Shown here one piece after another: positions 11,780 to 27,000 of a stretch of 64,000 nucleotides of DNA. The notes under the pieces are model-generated. The model was not told where the DNA came from. It saw nothing but the letters and a program-made list of their open reading frames with translations, and ran no database searches. The position numbers and the translations under genes were made by a program. Positions within the stretch are counted from its first letter, which is position 1, and each line of letters opens with the position of its first letter. The stretch comes from Rhyzopertha dominica. Its lineage: Eukaryota > Arthropoda > Insecta > Coleoptera > Bostrichidae. Where the stretch lies: NCBI GenBank assembly GCA_025024175.1, contig QCXZ01000137.1:6758001-6822000 (forward strand). Direction: 5' to 3'.

Positions 11780-12062
11780 TCACAAACGCCGACAAAATTT
11801 CGCCAAACAGCCCCAACCCGAGACCATGAATGCGCGCACACACCTCCAGCGTCGTCCAATCCGTTTCTCCCGTTGGTGGGCTCGTCAGAGGGGCAGACGG
11901 GGGCTCGACCGAGACTCCCGTCATTCAGTAAACGCTCAGCCACGCGACTAGTGAGCACTGCGAGACAAGTCTCATCGCTTGGTATTATCGTCGCCGATTG
12001 TCACCGCCAGTGCAACCCAGAGGGCGAGAATGGGCCTGAAGAGGATTCTACCCCAGTCGACG
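11780..12062 (+). promoter_or_regulatory. CpG-rich promoter region and first exon of hexokinase (probable)
   Basis: A CpG-rich island in AT-rich surroundings runs from about 11780 to 12350. It contains a short coding start (ATG at 12030-12032, good context GAGAATGG) that runs eleven codons in phase 0 to a strong donor (gtaggt at 12063). The downstream hexokinase exon at 25167 begins in phase 0, so the two join cleanly. No TATA box is obvious, in keeping with a CpG-type promoter. The assignment is inferred from phase and composition, not from transcript data. Confidence 0.5.
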
Positions 12063-15000
12063 GTAGGTTTTTTGGCGCGTTATTTTTTTCTCCGCGGAAA
12101 TCGTGGGGTGGTCTCGTGCGCCCGCGGGTTTATCGACCGGCAGAACGCGAGGTCGGGTTTTGACACATGGCAATATCGCGGTAGGCCATGTGCCGGTTTT
12201 TTGCCGACCGTAGGCCCGTGCCGGTTTTGACTAAATTTAGCTTTTGGTATTCGGTATATCAATCGACTGCCGGTCGCAGTGCAGTAACCACGGCGCGACC
12301 TTGAAAAAACGCGTCGATTCGCGATGAATTTGCCTTTTTTGTCGTCGAGGACAAATAGAGTGGTTAATGCTGTTAATTACTTTTTTTGTTGATCAGCTGA
12401 CAGGAGTGATTTTTTTTGTTCATCTAGATCGTATAACTGTTCTTTTCCAAGATTTTTTGCATTCAGCGCAAAAGTATAAACGATGAAAATGGTATAGAGC
12501 TGCAGACATGTGGCATAACAAGGAAAAGACTTGGGTATTCCGCAGAAGCTACGTGATACGTGATAGTGAGTTAGCATACATAGTCAAGCTATCGTCACAA
12601 ACCAAACAATAGGTGTCTGTTTGCAAATGCACTCGTGCATTTAGATTTGCGTAATTATTGACGAGGTTAACTTAAACCAAAATACTATATGCCCTTTATT
12701 TTTAACACTCCACACGTTAGCTTCTAAAAACTACAATAATTCACTGTAGAGGTCTTGCCAGATGCACATACGTCCATTATAAAAAGATCGTCTCTCAGAT
12801 AACCCATATTTACTACTTAATTCGTTTTTAATCCCATAGGCGATACAGAACATGTCAGAATATGTCAGAGGCTCTATATTTATGGATGCTATAAAACTTT
12901 TATGAACGCTTACGTGGTGTAGACGAGGGGGCGTGCCGTCTTATCTTTTCATAGATTAGTGACGTATGATTACTTAAGTAAGGTCTTATAAGAGGCTTAT
13001 CTGCGGCGGTTTGAAGAAGCCGCGACTTGTAAGACTCCGCCGTTTTGGGATTAATTTTTTAATTGTAAGAATGAGGAAAGCTACGTCGTCAAATTGATTA
13101 ACATCGTCATAGCTTCTGAAGGTTAAATTTCTGCTGGGTTACCGAACAGCTGCCACCACTATGAGCAAAGTCAACTGAAAACCTGAAAAACGGTAACAAT
13201 TAGGTTCTATGCGCTTGCTCCATCGATTTGTAAGGTCAGGGGAATAAGGAGGATGGTATAGACGCTCAAACTTCAAATCTTCTCGTGTTGCAAAAGATTA
13301 CCCTTAGAGATCATCGCGTTTTGCTTCCGATGATTGACTGGGGACGGTTCTTTAAGAGATTCTGACACTTGCAACAATGCCATTAGCCACGTAGTCCTCC
13401 AAAATTACCCAAAACAGTTAGCATAACCTTTCCTCATCTCCAGTCACCACTCTTGTCAGAAGAGCGACTCACTGTGCTTCATACCGACGCAAGATTGTTC
13501 ACACACTTCTAGCACTTTATGCAATCTTGCATAATCGACGATTTTCTTTCACTAAGGCTTCAACATAAAACACCACACGATTTGCTTGACCAGGTCGATG
13601 ACAATCAGCCCGTTTTTAAATTTGTTGCTCCATTCTTAACTGGCTGTGTTTCATCCTAAGATGAGTATGAGTGGGTTTACACCTTCACTGTGGACGCTGT
13701 TCCTCACTAGTACAGTGCTCTAGTGGGGTTGCCATTTTTAACTAACAAGGTGATAAGGGCATATGTCTTTAACAGAACCTTCTAGATCTTAAAAATAACA
13801 TTTCTGCCAAGTTTGAAGACAGGTTCTATTTAGTGTTTGTGAGGCACTTTTTTTAGGTGCAGAAACTATCCGCAGGTATTTGTTTGCTTTTTGAATTACT
13901 GGAAAGCTAACCATTTCTCAGAACGTTCGACCTGCGGTCTGGGCAATGCCTTCTTGGGTTTATTTAGCAATCCAAATGCCAGATATTCCCGACTTTGGTT
14001 ATTGAATGGTGTCTCCAAGGATTGAAATGGAATGCTACTCTTTGCTATTAGAAAAAGGTATATTGATGATGATGTCTTTGTTTGCGTAGTCTTGATCCAT
14101 CTTTTTCTGCAGCTTTGGTATGGTTAGCACCTAATTTATCAGCCTGTTCCTTAATGTGTCTATAAGACTTGTGGTTCACATAATAACTGATTCCATTTAT
14201 TTCTTCCTTTAGTCGCATAATGTTTGCAATAATGGTATATTTCTCTAATTCTTTCATAACGGCTGGAGGTGCATAATCTTACATTTTAGTGATTTGTCTA
14301 TGATTAAATTGAATACATCGACCTGTACTTTATTCAAACAAACCAGATTTGTGGGCTTATTTAACATCGTTACCACCAAAGTCTATGTGGATCTGATTGT
14401 ACTTGCATATTTTAATAAAAAGGAGGCTGATTATTCTCCATAGCAGCTTGAAGTAATCGATTCTCCCTTTCTATTGTTCACATCTATATAATGTGAGGAT
14501 TGTTACAGTTTTTTTGTGTACAACATTACCATACTTTTAGATTTACAACTATACTGTTTATTAGTTTGTACAGTCGTCTATATTTGCACTGCTATTGTAG
14601 ATAATTATATCATAAGCACAACGCGGAATCTAAATTAGTACATTGTTTAGCTGCACCAAATACGAATATTTCTATTTCATGTAGGATGTATTTGCAGCCA
14701 AGTAGTTGCTCGGTTTGATTAAATTATAACAATTCTTAATTATCATAGTCATATGCAGCGTTTATCTTTAGAAGTACTGTCCCTCCTTACCGAACACGAT
14801 TTTTGGATATCTATAATATAGTTATTGAGCGAGATTACGACTGTAGCTTTAATATTAATCATGAATCAGTGAGCAATGATTCATTTTTACAGTTTAGAGC
14901 ATCCAAAAGCAAATAATGCCTTATATTCGCGATGTCTTCTGCATTTCAAAAAACGTGTGAAAGCAGTCTAACAGATGTGGACAATGCCTCCGCAATTCTT

Positions 15001-18000
15001 CAAAGTGAAAGTTCACCCAGTGGGACCACCGTCTGAAATTTGATATTCTAATTAACCGTGTAATATCAGCCAACCTTCGCTCCGGCTGGGTGTTTTGCAA
15101 TGCTAGTTCGTCTGGGGATAATTGCATAAATCAATAACAATAAACAACGAGCCTACCTAGACATAATGAAATTCGACGCGCAATGAATCTCTTATCTCCA
15201 GAACAATGGCATTTTGCGCGTTCAAGTGTCGTGTGATAAAAAGTATAGTTCGCGATTACGTCAGATAGACAATATTTTTTTAGAATATGCCACACTGGAA
15301 CTACGAAGCGCCTGATTTTTATTCATTGCGTCACCTACTCTCATTAGTTTCAAAATGTGCTAGGTCATAGCATAATTGATCTTTACACTTTAATCTACGA
15401 GATCGTCGTTTCGAACCTTTGCACTGTAATTCTTCTACCTGCGTGTTGCGGTAGGATCTTTATAAACCTTTGGTTTTGGACCGTAATAAAGCAAACTCAG
15501 GTCAGTGATGACGACGTTCACATGCCACATGATTGGAATTCTTTCGTGATTAACTGCATTCTGGTAGGGGTGGCTTATACATTGTGGTATTCATATGTTA
15601 ATGTACGATATAATTTATGGCACCAGAGAACGATTCACTCTTTGAGGTGTATACCTATTATAATCTTCAGATCTAAATGGCGGCAAAGCAGTTTTGAAAA
15701 AAAACTTTTTGTTAAAAGCTTCATATTATTTTTGTCGCCCATTAGCGAATAAAATATAAAATAATGGATATAGTCAGCAGTGTCCAGTAGCGTTCTCAAA
15801 ATCCTCATTGAATAGTTGAAACTGAAACAAACATTTATTAGAAAAATGGCTGTTCTGTTTCTACTGTAACTACAAAGCTTACTGAAACAATATGAAACAA
15901 GTTGCATAAGATAACTTACAGTGTACTACAGTAACTAATTAATTTAATTTTATACTTACCTTTAACTGTGATTTTTTCATGATTATTCCAATTTAATCGT
16001 TGCATTCGCTACTCTTAAATCCAGATGAAAACCTGCAATAAACATCACTAATATATAAAACGGTTATTCCTTACTTTTTTCAAAAGGTGCTTTAGTGGCC
16101 AATTTCTTTCTTCACTTTTTTTTAAATATTGACCAAATTGAGCAATTGACTGTCTTATTATAGGCGACCAGACATGAAGTTATGTTGTTTGAAGCATCGT
16201 TAGCAGATCGTTTATCATTTAAAATAGATGGGCGTTATTGTATGTAAATGTTGCATCGATGCATTCACTGCCAAGTAATTTATATTCTTGAAACAACCTG
16301 ATTCTATGAACAACAGTAAAGATGCATAATTGTTCTGTTTATAATGTTTCAAAATTTCTGCAACTAAACTTTTTGTGTATATTTTTATATTTACAATTTA
16401 GTTTACAAATGTTCTCATTAAAACTCGTTTATTATAAAGCCTGTCACAGACAGCTTGTTTACTATACAAATCAAAGTGAATCAGTATTCGTTTAGATATA
16501 CAATATCACTTCTTTCTTTAATAAATTAATCTAATTCTGCATATGCACATGAAAATAATTATATGTTTATTTTTCGACATAGTCTCCTTGAACTTTGGTG
16601 CGTTTGGTCCAACGATATTCCAATGTTCTGATTCCCCTAGAATATAATTCTTGTGGTTGGTAGTTTACTGCTGTCATCACTTGATAATCATCGTCATATC
16701 TGGCCCCACGTAGGTATTCTTTCAATTTCGGAAATAAGAAGTAATCGCTGGGAGCTAGGTCTGGCGTTCGTGCAATTCAAATCCTGCGTCGTGAATAGCA
16801 TTCATTGCAATATGGCTTTTCTATACAGGAGCGTTGTCCTGATGGAACAAAGTCCCTTTCCTCAATTTTCCCCGTCTTTTTTTCTTTGATGCGCTCGTGC
16901 ATTTTTGAAATGAAGTTGGCATAGTAAAAACCCGTTATTCTGTGCCCAAGTTCCAAAAAATCAACCGTTAAAATTCCATCCGCATCCCAAAAAATTGTGG
17001 CCATAATTTTACCAGTAGAAGGCACAACTCGAAATTTGCATGTGAAGGAGAACCTTTGTGATGCCACTCCATACTCTGTTGTTTTGACTCTAGCTCAAAG
17101 TGGTGGACCCATGTTTCATCAACAGTTACAAATCGAGAGAGAAACTCATCCGGGTCTGCTGAAAACTTTATCCAGACCGGCTTCAGAATGCAGGACTCCC
17201 GAACGTTTCTGATCAGGCGTCAACATTCTAGGTACCCAGCGTGCAGATAACTTTTTAAGACCTAAAATATGTGTTAATGTTTTTTCTGTTGTGCCATATG
17301 AAAAGTTTGTAATTTTAGCTATCCGACGAATGGTCATTCGCCTATCTGCCATTACCATGTCATGTACACGATTGAAATTTTCCTGAATAGTGACAGTTAC
17401 TGGTCGTCCGGAACTCTTTGCATGATCACACGTTTGTCTTCCCAATTTGAATTCTCGAGACAAATTTTTTACCAATTGGTAAGAAGGAGCACTCTCACCT
17501 AATACATTTTCCATATCTTCATGAATTTCTTTTGGCGACAACCTTTTCTTTTGCAAATATGTTATAATGCGCGTATCTTAGATTTTTCCATTGTTGAAAA
17601 TTATGCAAACACTTTCGCGTAAATTCTAAATTATTTTAACAAACAACGAATGACAAGACTGGTATTGAACAAGTTTCACAACAAATAAATAAACTTTTAA
17701 TATGTCAAAGAATTTCATTGTCTGTCAACGTCTACTGTATCAGGGACCGTAAATTTCCTCTCGTATCTTTCATTGTAAAAACTGCTAGATTTTGACAAAA
17801 GAAATCAAAACTATTTTCCCTGTAATATCACTCGTTAATGTTTAATATTCATTTATGCTTGGTTGAAGTCTAGTTTAGAACTGCATATACTAATAGGACA
17901 TTAATATACAATAATTGAGTGTCATTTGTATAATGACACATCGAGTTAGTCATCTCTTTAAAGCATAAAATGTGTAATCCGTGTATTTAAATTTAATCAT

Positions 18001-21000
18001 ATTGTAATGAAACCAGTTAAAATAAAATAAGTTTCAGAATTAGTCCTGTAAGAAATATTCATTATTGCACTAACAGCTTCATTTAACCCCAGCAATAACG
18101 AGCCGCGTTATGTAGATCTCTATCTGCAATTTTTCGTAGTTATATATCTGCTGTTTTTATTCTTCTTAGAAAGCAATTGCCTAATGCCTATCTGACGTGA
18201 CAGTGCCTACTAGAAAAAATAGAAAAACTGTATATGAAGTTAGAAGATTGAACAAGCAAGATATCAAAATTATGTTGCAGGTTCGCCGCAAAGATGGGTG
18301 GATAATACCATTAAAGTGCCACTAGATGGCATGGTATCATCCACACTATAATTCTTGCTTTCGCCATTTGAAGGAAGTCTAATTGTGTACGACGATTTTG
18401 CTTTAGAAAATAGAATCTAAAATTTGTAGATTTAAATGAATGTTCTCGAAGGACCAGTGGGCGTAGAAATAAAAGACTTGTATACTTATTNGCTGCTTTA
18501 CTAGCATTTGTTGGCCGGCCCACTCGGCGCCTCTTGTTCTATCATCAGTACAAATCAAAATACACTACAGGTACACACAGAACAACACAGGTAAACAGCC
18601 GCGCCTGCGCGCTTTGTATACAAATTAACATATAATTAACAACGGACTAAACATATTAAAATATGCTGCAACACACCGCCCTCTTTGAAGGGTTGCAGGC
18701 TGTCAAAACAGGTGAAACCTTCAAATCACTGGTCATCTTCTCCATTCGGTAACACGCAGATGCGGGAAACTGGCCTCTTGTAAGTGCCGCTCGACGTTTT
18801 CACAGTCACCACCCTTGTGACGTTGTCAGTCCCGGGATGAAGTTGTGTCACCCTACCCAAGCTCCATCGCAGTGGTGGCAAGTTGTCCTCTTTGAGAAGA
18901 ACCAATACACCGGGACGCAGGAGGGTCTGGGATGACCGCTTCCATCTTCTTCGTACTTGCAGCTCACCGATGTATTCCTTGGACCATCTCTTCCAAAACT
19001 GTTGCTGCAGCAGCTGGCAACGCCGGAACCTGGAGAGGGCTGTCATCGGAATGTCCTGCAGGTCTTGGCAGGGGATGGTCGTCAATGGTTCCCCGATCAG
19101 AAAGTGTGCAGGCGTTAAGGGAAGGAGGTCATTGGGTTCGCTGGACAAGGGATATAAAGGACGGGAATTTAAACAAGCCTCCACTTGCGTTAAGACAGTT
19201 AAATATTGTTCATATGTCAAAGTATGGTTTCCAATAACTCGTTTCAAGTGATATTTACAACTTTTAACTCCTGCCTCCCATAAACCTCCGTGATGGGGCG
19301 AACGAGGGGGTATAAAATGCCAATTTATCATATTTTTACTCATTTCAGCCAAAACATCGCCCTCAACCGAACGTAAAAACTTTTTGAGTTCAGCATTAGC
19401 ACCGACAAAGTTCTTACCATTATCAGAATAAACATTTGCGCACTTGCCACGCCTGGACATAAAACGCATAAGGCAGCCAATAAAGGCATCTGTCGTTAGC
19501 TCGCTTACAAGTTCTAAATGAACTGCTTTAGTTGAAAAACAAACAAAGACACATACATATGCCTTTGTTGTCCTAAACCTTCTTAAACGACTGTCTCTTA
19601 CGTTAAAGGGACCACAGTAATCTACTCCACAATTTAGAAAGGCCCTATTGGGGGCCACCCTGGATGAAGGTAGATCACCCATTATACACTGAACAGAAAC
19701 TGGGCTATTTCGAAAACATGTAACGCAGTTATGTATAATTTTGCGCACTAAATTTCTAGCAGACAATATCCAGAACCGCTCACGCAGTGAAGCCAGCACC
19801 ATTTGTGCACCAGCGTGCAGCAACCTTAGGTGTTCATATTTTGTTAGTAAGACAGACAAAGGGTGTCTAGAGCAAAGAATTACAGGGTACTTTTTACTGT
19901 CTGGAAGATTTGAGTTACTCAATCTCCCTCCTACTCTCAACACGCCTCTGTTATCCAAAAATGGATTTAACTGTAGCAATTTGCTTCTTTTAGGAACATA
20001 CCTGTTCGTTTTCAAAGACTTTATGTCATCTGGAAACGAATTTGATTGTGACAGCTTTACAAGAGTGATCAAGGCACTGTCCAGCTCTCCTGGTTTCAGA
20101 GGGCCATTTAATTTAGAGCAGTTCTTAGATGAGTTGTGGCTGAACCTAAGAATATAAGCAACTATTCGCTGTAAGCGTGAAAATGTAGAAAACTCATGAA
20201 ATATATCTGATACTTCAGTCACCACGAGAACCCTTAAACTAGATTGCTTTAATTCAATATCAAGTTGACCATCGCCACAGATACAATTAGAAGTGGGCCA
20301 CAATTCAGGCGAGCCTTGAAGCCATTTTGGACCTAGCCACCAAATACTTGTGTCTCTCAAATCCTGGGGCGCAATACCTCTAGAAATCACATCTGCAGGA
20401 TTAGAATCCGTGCTAACATGTCTCCACTCAGCTTGACTTGTTAACGACTGTATTTTTGCAACCCTGTTTGCAACAAAAACCTTCCATTTTGATGGGGATG
20501 AATTTAACCACGCCAAAACTATGGTAGAATCACTCCACAAAAATGATTTGTCAATTTTATATTTCCATGCATTCACAACCGTATTGAACAATCGTGCAAG
20601 CAGCAGAGCAGCACACAACTCTAATCTAGGTATCGTAATCGTTTTTAAAGGCGCGACTTTAGACTTAGCACACAACAAACTCACTTGGCAGTTACCATAT
20701 ATATCCAAAGAACGTAAATACACACAAGCACCATAAGCCAACGAAGATGCATCAGCNAAACCATGAATCTCCACTCGAACTGGATCAATGCAAACAACAA
20801 GACGAGGAATTTGTAATTTATTAACTGAAGATAATCCATCAATATACCTTCCCCATTTATTAGAAAGATCCGGAGGGAGAGGATCGTCCCAGCTAATTTG
20901 AAGTTGCCATAACGATTGCATAAGCATCTTGGCCAGCACAGTCACCGGACTGAGCACTCCTAACGGATCGAAGACCCTAGCTATTGCTGACAATATTGAT

Positions 21001-24000
21001 CGTTTGGTAAACTTCGTGCCAAGTCTATCAGTAGCAACCGAGTAACAAAGAATGTCAGGCCCAGAATGCCACAATAATCCTAATGTATGTGTTTCATTTT
21101 GCTCCCCTATATTAAATAAAACGTCTGACGAAGAACTAGCGATTTTGCTGAGGATATCTGGGTTATTTGAGATCCATTTGTTTAATGGAAAACATCCAGA
21201 ATTCAGAATATGTGATATTTCATTATAAACCGTGACTAATTCCTCTAAATTATTAGAGCCTGTGAGCAAATCATCAATGTAAAAATCGTTGAGAATTATA
21301 TCACTAGAATTGGGATACTTTTCAGAATTTTGATGAGCAAGTTCAACAAGACATCGTACAGCCAAATAAGGAGCAGAAGCGAAACCATATGTAACAGTAT
21401 TCAATTCAAAGAATTCCATAGGGGCTGACACATCAGACCTCCAGACAATTCTCTGTAGTCTACGATCATCAGGATGTACCAGTATTTGCCGGTACATCTT
21501 GGTTATATCCCCTGCCAATACAAATCTGTGGGACCTAAATCGAATGACAATGTCAAAGAGATTATTTTGCAAAGCTGGCCCAATCAACTGCATATCATTG
21601 ACCGATAATCCGGAACTAGATTTAGCGCTAGCGTCAAAAACAGTTCTCAATTTTGTTGTTAAGCTGCTGTCCTTAACAACAAAGTGATGAGGAATGTAAA
21701 AGGCATTCCTATCGTCAGGATTCGACAATTTAGACATGTGACCGAGAGAACAATATTCATTCATAAACTGGACGTACTGATCGTGTAATTCGGGATTTCT
21801 TTTGAATTTAGATTCCAAAGATGAAAGTCTCTTGACTGCTGTGCTCTTCGATTCACCCAGATTATCAATAGAGTACTTTAATGGTATTCTTACTATGAAA
21901 CGCCCGTTAGCATCACGAGTTGTGGTTTGCCTAAAGTAGTTCTCGGCGTCCCTCTCGTCCTTTGAAAGGGGAGCCGAAGAACCACACTCCTCCAAATCCC
22001 AAAATCGAGACAAACTTTTATCGATGTCACTATTTGTAATTGAAAAACATTTAAGCGGTTCAGATTTAGGCAACAACAATTCACCCGAAATAATCCAGCC
22101 AAAGACAGTATTTTGCAGAATAGGTTTATTTTTGCCTAAGGAGATTCTGCCCTTTTTAAGTAATGTCCAAAAAGTACTTGCACCTATTAACATATTAATA
22201 TTATCGGACGCATTGAAGCATGGGTCAGCCAAATCCAAACTTTCCGATATATTTAAAGCTGCCTTATTGAATGAAAATGATGGTATTTTGTCTGTTATCT
22301 GATTAATAATTAAACAGTTAATGTTGGCACAAAACGAATTATGTCTCGATTTAATTTTAACAAACGCGTTTTCTTTTATGGCGATGCATTTGTCATTAAT
22401 TCCAGTAATGGAGATATTAAGTTCTATTCGAGGTAACTCCAAGATTTCAGCCAATTCAGCTGTTACAAAGTTGGACTGGCTGCCACTATCCAAAAGAGCT
22501 CTGCATAGATAGGGATTGCCAAATTTATCGAAGACCTGAACAACTGCCGTCGACAACAAGACCTGACTCGAACCCGTGCTCATGAATGCCCTAGTTTTCG
22601 ATGCATCAACACCAGCAGTAGAGTGATTTCCCTGACCCGATAAACAATCGTTCGAGTGACTCAATTGATTACAAACTGTACCGACACTCTCATGAATAGA
22701 CCCTGACATGGCCGCATCAGTATGCAACAGAGTATGATGTCTCTTTTGACAAATTTTACAAGTAAACAACGACTTACAGTCACTATTCTTATGCCGACCC
22801 AAACAATTGGAACACAAAGACAGTGACTGCACCTTAAGCAACCTCTTTTCAGGTTGCAAAGAAAGAAAAGTCTTACATTGACTCAAGAAATGAGTATTAG
22901 TGTTACATAATTTGCAAAACGCGCTAGTATTCTGACGCGAAACCATAGTCTGAGGCCTACTCCTGGTATCCCGTGCCTTATTGACTACTGCGGATGACAC
23001 ATGTGTGTGATTCAGGTTTTCCAGTAGAGTACAACGCTCCCGCAAAAATCTGCAAAACTCGTCCGTGGTAGGTATATAAGAATTCGTAGTATAGCTAGTA
23101 TTTTCAGCAATTTTAGTTTCCCACTGACGACGAGTCGATTGATCTAATTTACAAGAAATTATATGAATGACCAGCACATCCCAGTGCTGAACTGGTTGGC
23201 CTAAGCTTTCCAAGGCCCGCAAGTGCTTAGTGAACCCATCAAGCAAGTGCCGTAGGCCAACGTGAGACTCCTTTGATATAGATGGCAAACTAAGAAGTGC
23301 CCTGACATGATTATTTATCAAAAGAACCTTATTTTCATACCTCTCATTCAACAAATTCCAAGCTATCTCATAATTTGCTGATGAAAGCTCTAAAGAACGT
23401 ATTATGTCACTGGCTTCACCCCTGAGACTTGATCTTAGATAATGAAACTTCTGAATGGTTTCAATTGCAGTACTAGAATGTATAATTGAATAAAAGGTCT
23501 CCTTGAAATACAACCAGTTATTGTAGCTACCATCAAATGATGGAAGTGAAATAGTGGGCAATTTTATATTATTTAAAGTATTATTGACAGGAGCAAGTGG
23601 TCCCGAAGATGTAGAACCAATGGCAGAGCCTGTTATTGGCTGACAAGAAGAAATCAATGATTCGGCCAGCGCAGCGGTGGCGAAATATTCATTTTCAAAT
23701 GATTCCCGCTCAAGTTGATGATCGGATGTATGATCTATTAATTCTATGTCAAATTGTATTACATTAAAGTTATCAAAATTTGCTTCATGCTTTTGAAGGC
23801 GAAGCTTCAACTGAAACGCATCTACATTGTCTTTATCAACCTTGTTCAAATAAGTCTTGAATCGCGTCAAATGGCCTTTTAATATGGCTCGCTTACTGCG
23901 AAGTTCCTCAAGATCGCCCATCCTAGAGGTTGAAAATGAAACGCTTACTAAAATGTAATTATAAACGATCAGAATATAGCCCAGTGTAAGGCTAAATTTA

Positions 24001-27000
24001 ATACTTCTGATAAGCGAAATAATTCGGCAGGAGCTGAACGGCAAAAAGCTGGCAAAAAGCGTGTATTCTTATCGCGGAGTGTAGCATTGACACCCGAAAA
24101 TGCAATTAAGATACACATAAATTGAATAGTAGTATATGTATGAATTGAATTTCATATGAATATAGTTTATAATAAGCTGATTGAATTATGCTTTCTTAGC
24201 ACAAGGTATTGCACTGATACCTGTAAGCCGTGAACTAAGATGCATGTATAGATAACGTACAGTGAAACGCAGTAGAGGCTTGAATATAGAAATAGAAAAT
24301 ATGAAAGGAAATGTGATGGAAGCACACTTTACTGACCTTTAGTGGCGCTGTCGTGTCTTCATTTCATCCCTTTCGAAGCGGTACCCCTATGGTCTCACTG
24401 TCCCTCGGATAGATTACTCAGAAAAGGATGCTGGTTACCATATCCGGCTCGTCTGGACCAAAAAATGTGTACGACGATTTTGCTTTAGAAAATAGAATCT
24501 AAAATTTGTAGATTTAAATGAATGTTCTCGAAGGACCAGTGGGCGTAGAAATAAAAGACTTGTATACTTATTTGCTGCTTTACTAGCATTTGTTGGCCGG
24601 CCCACTCGGCGCCTCTTGTTCTATCATCAGTACAAATCAAAATACACTACAGGTACACACAGAACAACACAGGTAAACAGCCGCGCCTGCGCGCTTTGTA
24701 TACAAATTAACATATAATTAACAACGGACTAAACATATTAAAATATGCTGCAACACTAATAAAACGAGCTCGATATGAAAAGTTTCCCATGCCTTTTCGA
24801 TTGAATACTTTGCGCAGTTAGTGCAGAAATGGTGGTGTAACACATCTTCTGGACTGATTAATCCCTAAAAAGGGTAATCTTGCAGTGCTTCATCACTTTT
24901 ATGGAGGCTTCCATCGATTTAATGTACTATTGACTCATTATAGGTTTTGTTGTGTTGCACTAAGCGCTCGCGTTTTTAATGTTAAAAACTCCAATAATAT
25001 GGAAGGTGTAACACGTACCGAGTTTTCGCATTGCCATAAACTCGCGAAACAATCGACGATAATTGATCGTAAAATCACGTTGTGGTGGCTCATAGTTCGG
25101 GCATTGGTCACAGTAGTCTTTGTCGGTCGGTGTCATTTAGTTAACGAAATCATGGTTTCTTTGCAGATTCGGGACCGCTGCAAGGACCTCGTACTGACAG
25201 ATGCCAATGTCAAAGAGATTATGAAGAGATTCTTGGATGACATCCACAAGGGTCTGGGCAAGAAATCGCACGACAAGGCTATAGTGAAATGTTTCGTTAC
25301 CTATGTACAGGATCTTCCAAATGGAACAGGTATGTCCAGATGATATATGTAATGTAAGAGATAGATAAGTTAAGCGGTGTTAAATCCAGCGAGTAGGGTG
25401 AGCATATTATGCTTTCTTAAGAAAACGTCTTTTTTCTAGCCTTTTTTTTAATTTAAAGATTCTGAATTACATCCTTATGATTTAACTGTCCAAACCTACA
25501 TCTTTTTTCACGGTAAATTAGCTAGAGTTACGTTGATATAAAATTTATCTTGAACATTTATATATTCAATGTTTTATTTGGTCAGTCCAAACAGCTTAAA
25601 CAGACACAAACAAAAACTCATGTATGCTAACGTATTATCTGCTTTAACACTTTCTCTAAACTATTCGATATATCATTACTTATTTCATATCGTGCAATAA
25701 ATTTTATCAGATTAAATCGACGCAATGAAACATCAATCAGTTAAATGCAACTTTTGATATATTATTCCTTGATAAACCGTTAAACTGATCGACAATTCAT
25801 TAATAATACTTTTGTTGGTGTGCAATTACTGTGGTAAACAGCAAAAATTATATTTTGACTTCCAGTACCGTTACTTTGTTAATAAATAAAAGCACTAAAA
25901 CTATACCCACATGCATGGTAGCGAGGAATTTCTCCGTTTGAGAACGACAATACCTCATGCACGGGCTATAAAACACTTTATTGCGCCTTGTTCTTGCGTG
26001 CTCACCGTAGTAAAGTGTTCGAGTCAAATAAAACATGGCCTAGGCGTATTTATTGCCTCCAATGGTGGTGTAAAGAAACAGTTTAATCAGACGGGAAAAG
26101 AGTTGATGATTTAATACCAACACCTTGTTCCACATTATCCGTTCAATAAAATTATTCTTTTCTCGCGGCTAGGTGTGACCGGTTTAAAAAATGACTGTAA
26201 TTTGTTTAAATCTAGGTGGCGTGAGAAATATGAAGAACGATATTTTACGACGGCTACTACTAAAATGGGAAAACAGTACACTCCAAACGTTCTGAAGCAT
26301 TAACTTCATCGTTTTATAGCTTCATTTCTTTTAAATGAAATAAACCTGGAAACATGAACTAATTCAGCTTGCCTTACTTTTTTATAAATATTGGTAGTTT
26401 GGTTTGAACAAGTCTTAAGCTGCATTTTGGGGGTCATTTTTTAAAGATCGGTAATGAGTCATCTAGCGGTGGCTCTACGTACTACGACGTAGATTGGTAC
26501 GGTCGGTAAGTACAGCAATCCACATTGACGAATGAGTCTTTAAAACCATTAGAAAAGCCCAGCTAAATAATATGTTTGAATAATTAATTTTTGTCATATT
26601 CATTTTAATTCCCAATAAAAACAGTCATTTATAAACAGAAAAGAAAACGAATATATTTGGCAACTTTGAATTATATTGCAGAATAATTATTGAGTACTGT
26701 ACATTCATAAATTTCCAAAAAAGTACATTTTTTAAGATTCTTCTATTCCTGCATAAGCACATGGAAAAATGTTTCAAACTTAGCATTTTTATTCAAATAT
26801 TCGCAAAAATACCGTAAAATTGACTGAAAATAGTCTCACCGTAGGTGACACTAATTAAACGATTTTTTTATTCGATTCACATATATTTGCCCGCTATATT
26901 TAACTGCAAATCCCGGCAGATACTTTAACATGCCAAACATAAAAGTATCGTATGGTGAACTCGCGAATGATTACTTTGATTTTCCCAACCGTGCGGAAAT

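Larger units (their letters stand above)
18379..24760 (-). mobile_element. BEL/Pao LTR retrotransposon, complete and young
   Basis: The element proper is 18384-24755. The 5-bp target duplication CTAAT is at 18379-18383 and 24756-24760. The two 290-bp LTRs start TG and end CA and are identical apart from an N at 18491. Between them lies one long minus-strand reading frame. In element orientation the 5' LTR is 24466-24755. Just inside it is a primer-binding site starting TGGTCCAGACGAGCC (plus-strand complement ends at 24460), whose tRNA I cannot assign. A purine-rich tract (AAAGAGGGCGGTG) precedes the 3' LTR. Identical LTRs mean a very recent insertion. It lies in antisense within hexokinase intron 1, about 400 bp from exon 2, and no envelope gene is present. 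Confidence 0.97.

Noticed and set aside
15357..15752. 131-codon plus-strand frame in hexokinase intron 1
   Set aside because: No domain, no matching splice or promoter context; hydrophobic runs are expected from AT-rich DNA.
18883..22512. Plus-strand frames of up to 138 codons inside the BEL/Pao element
   Set aside because: They lie antisense to the long polyprotein frame and have no recognisable domain.
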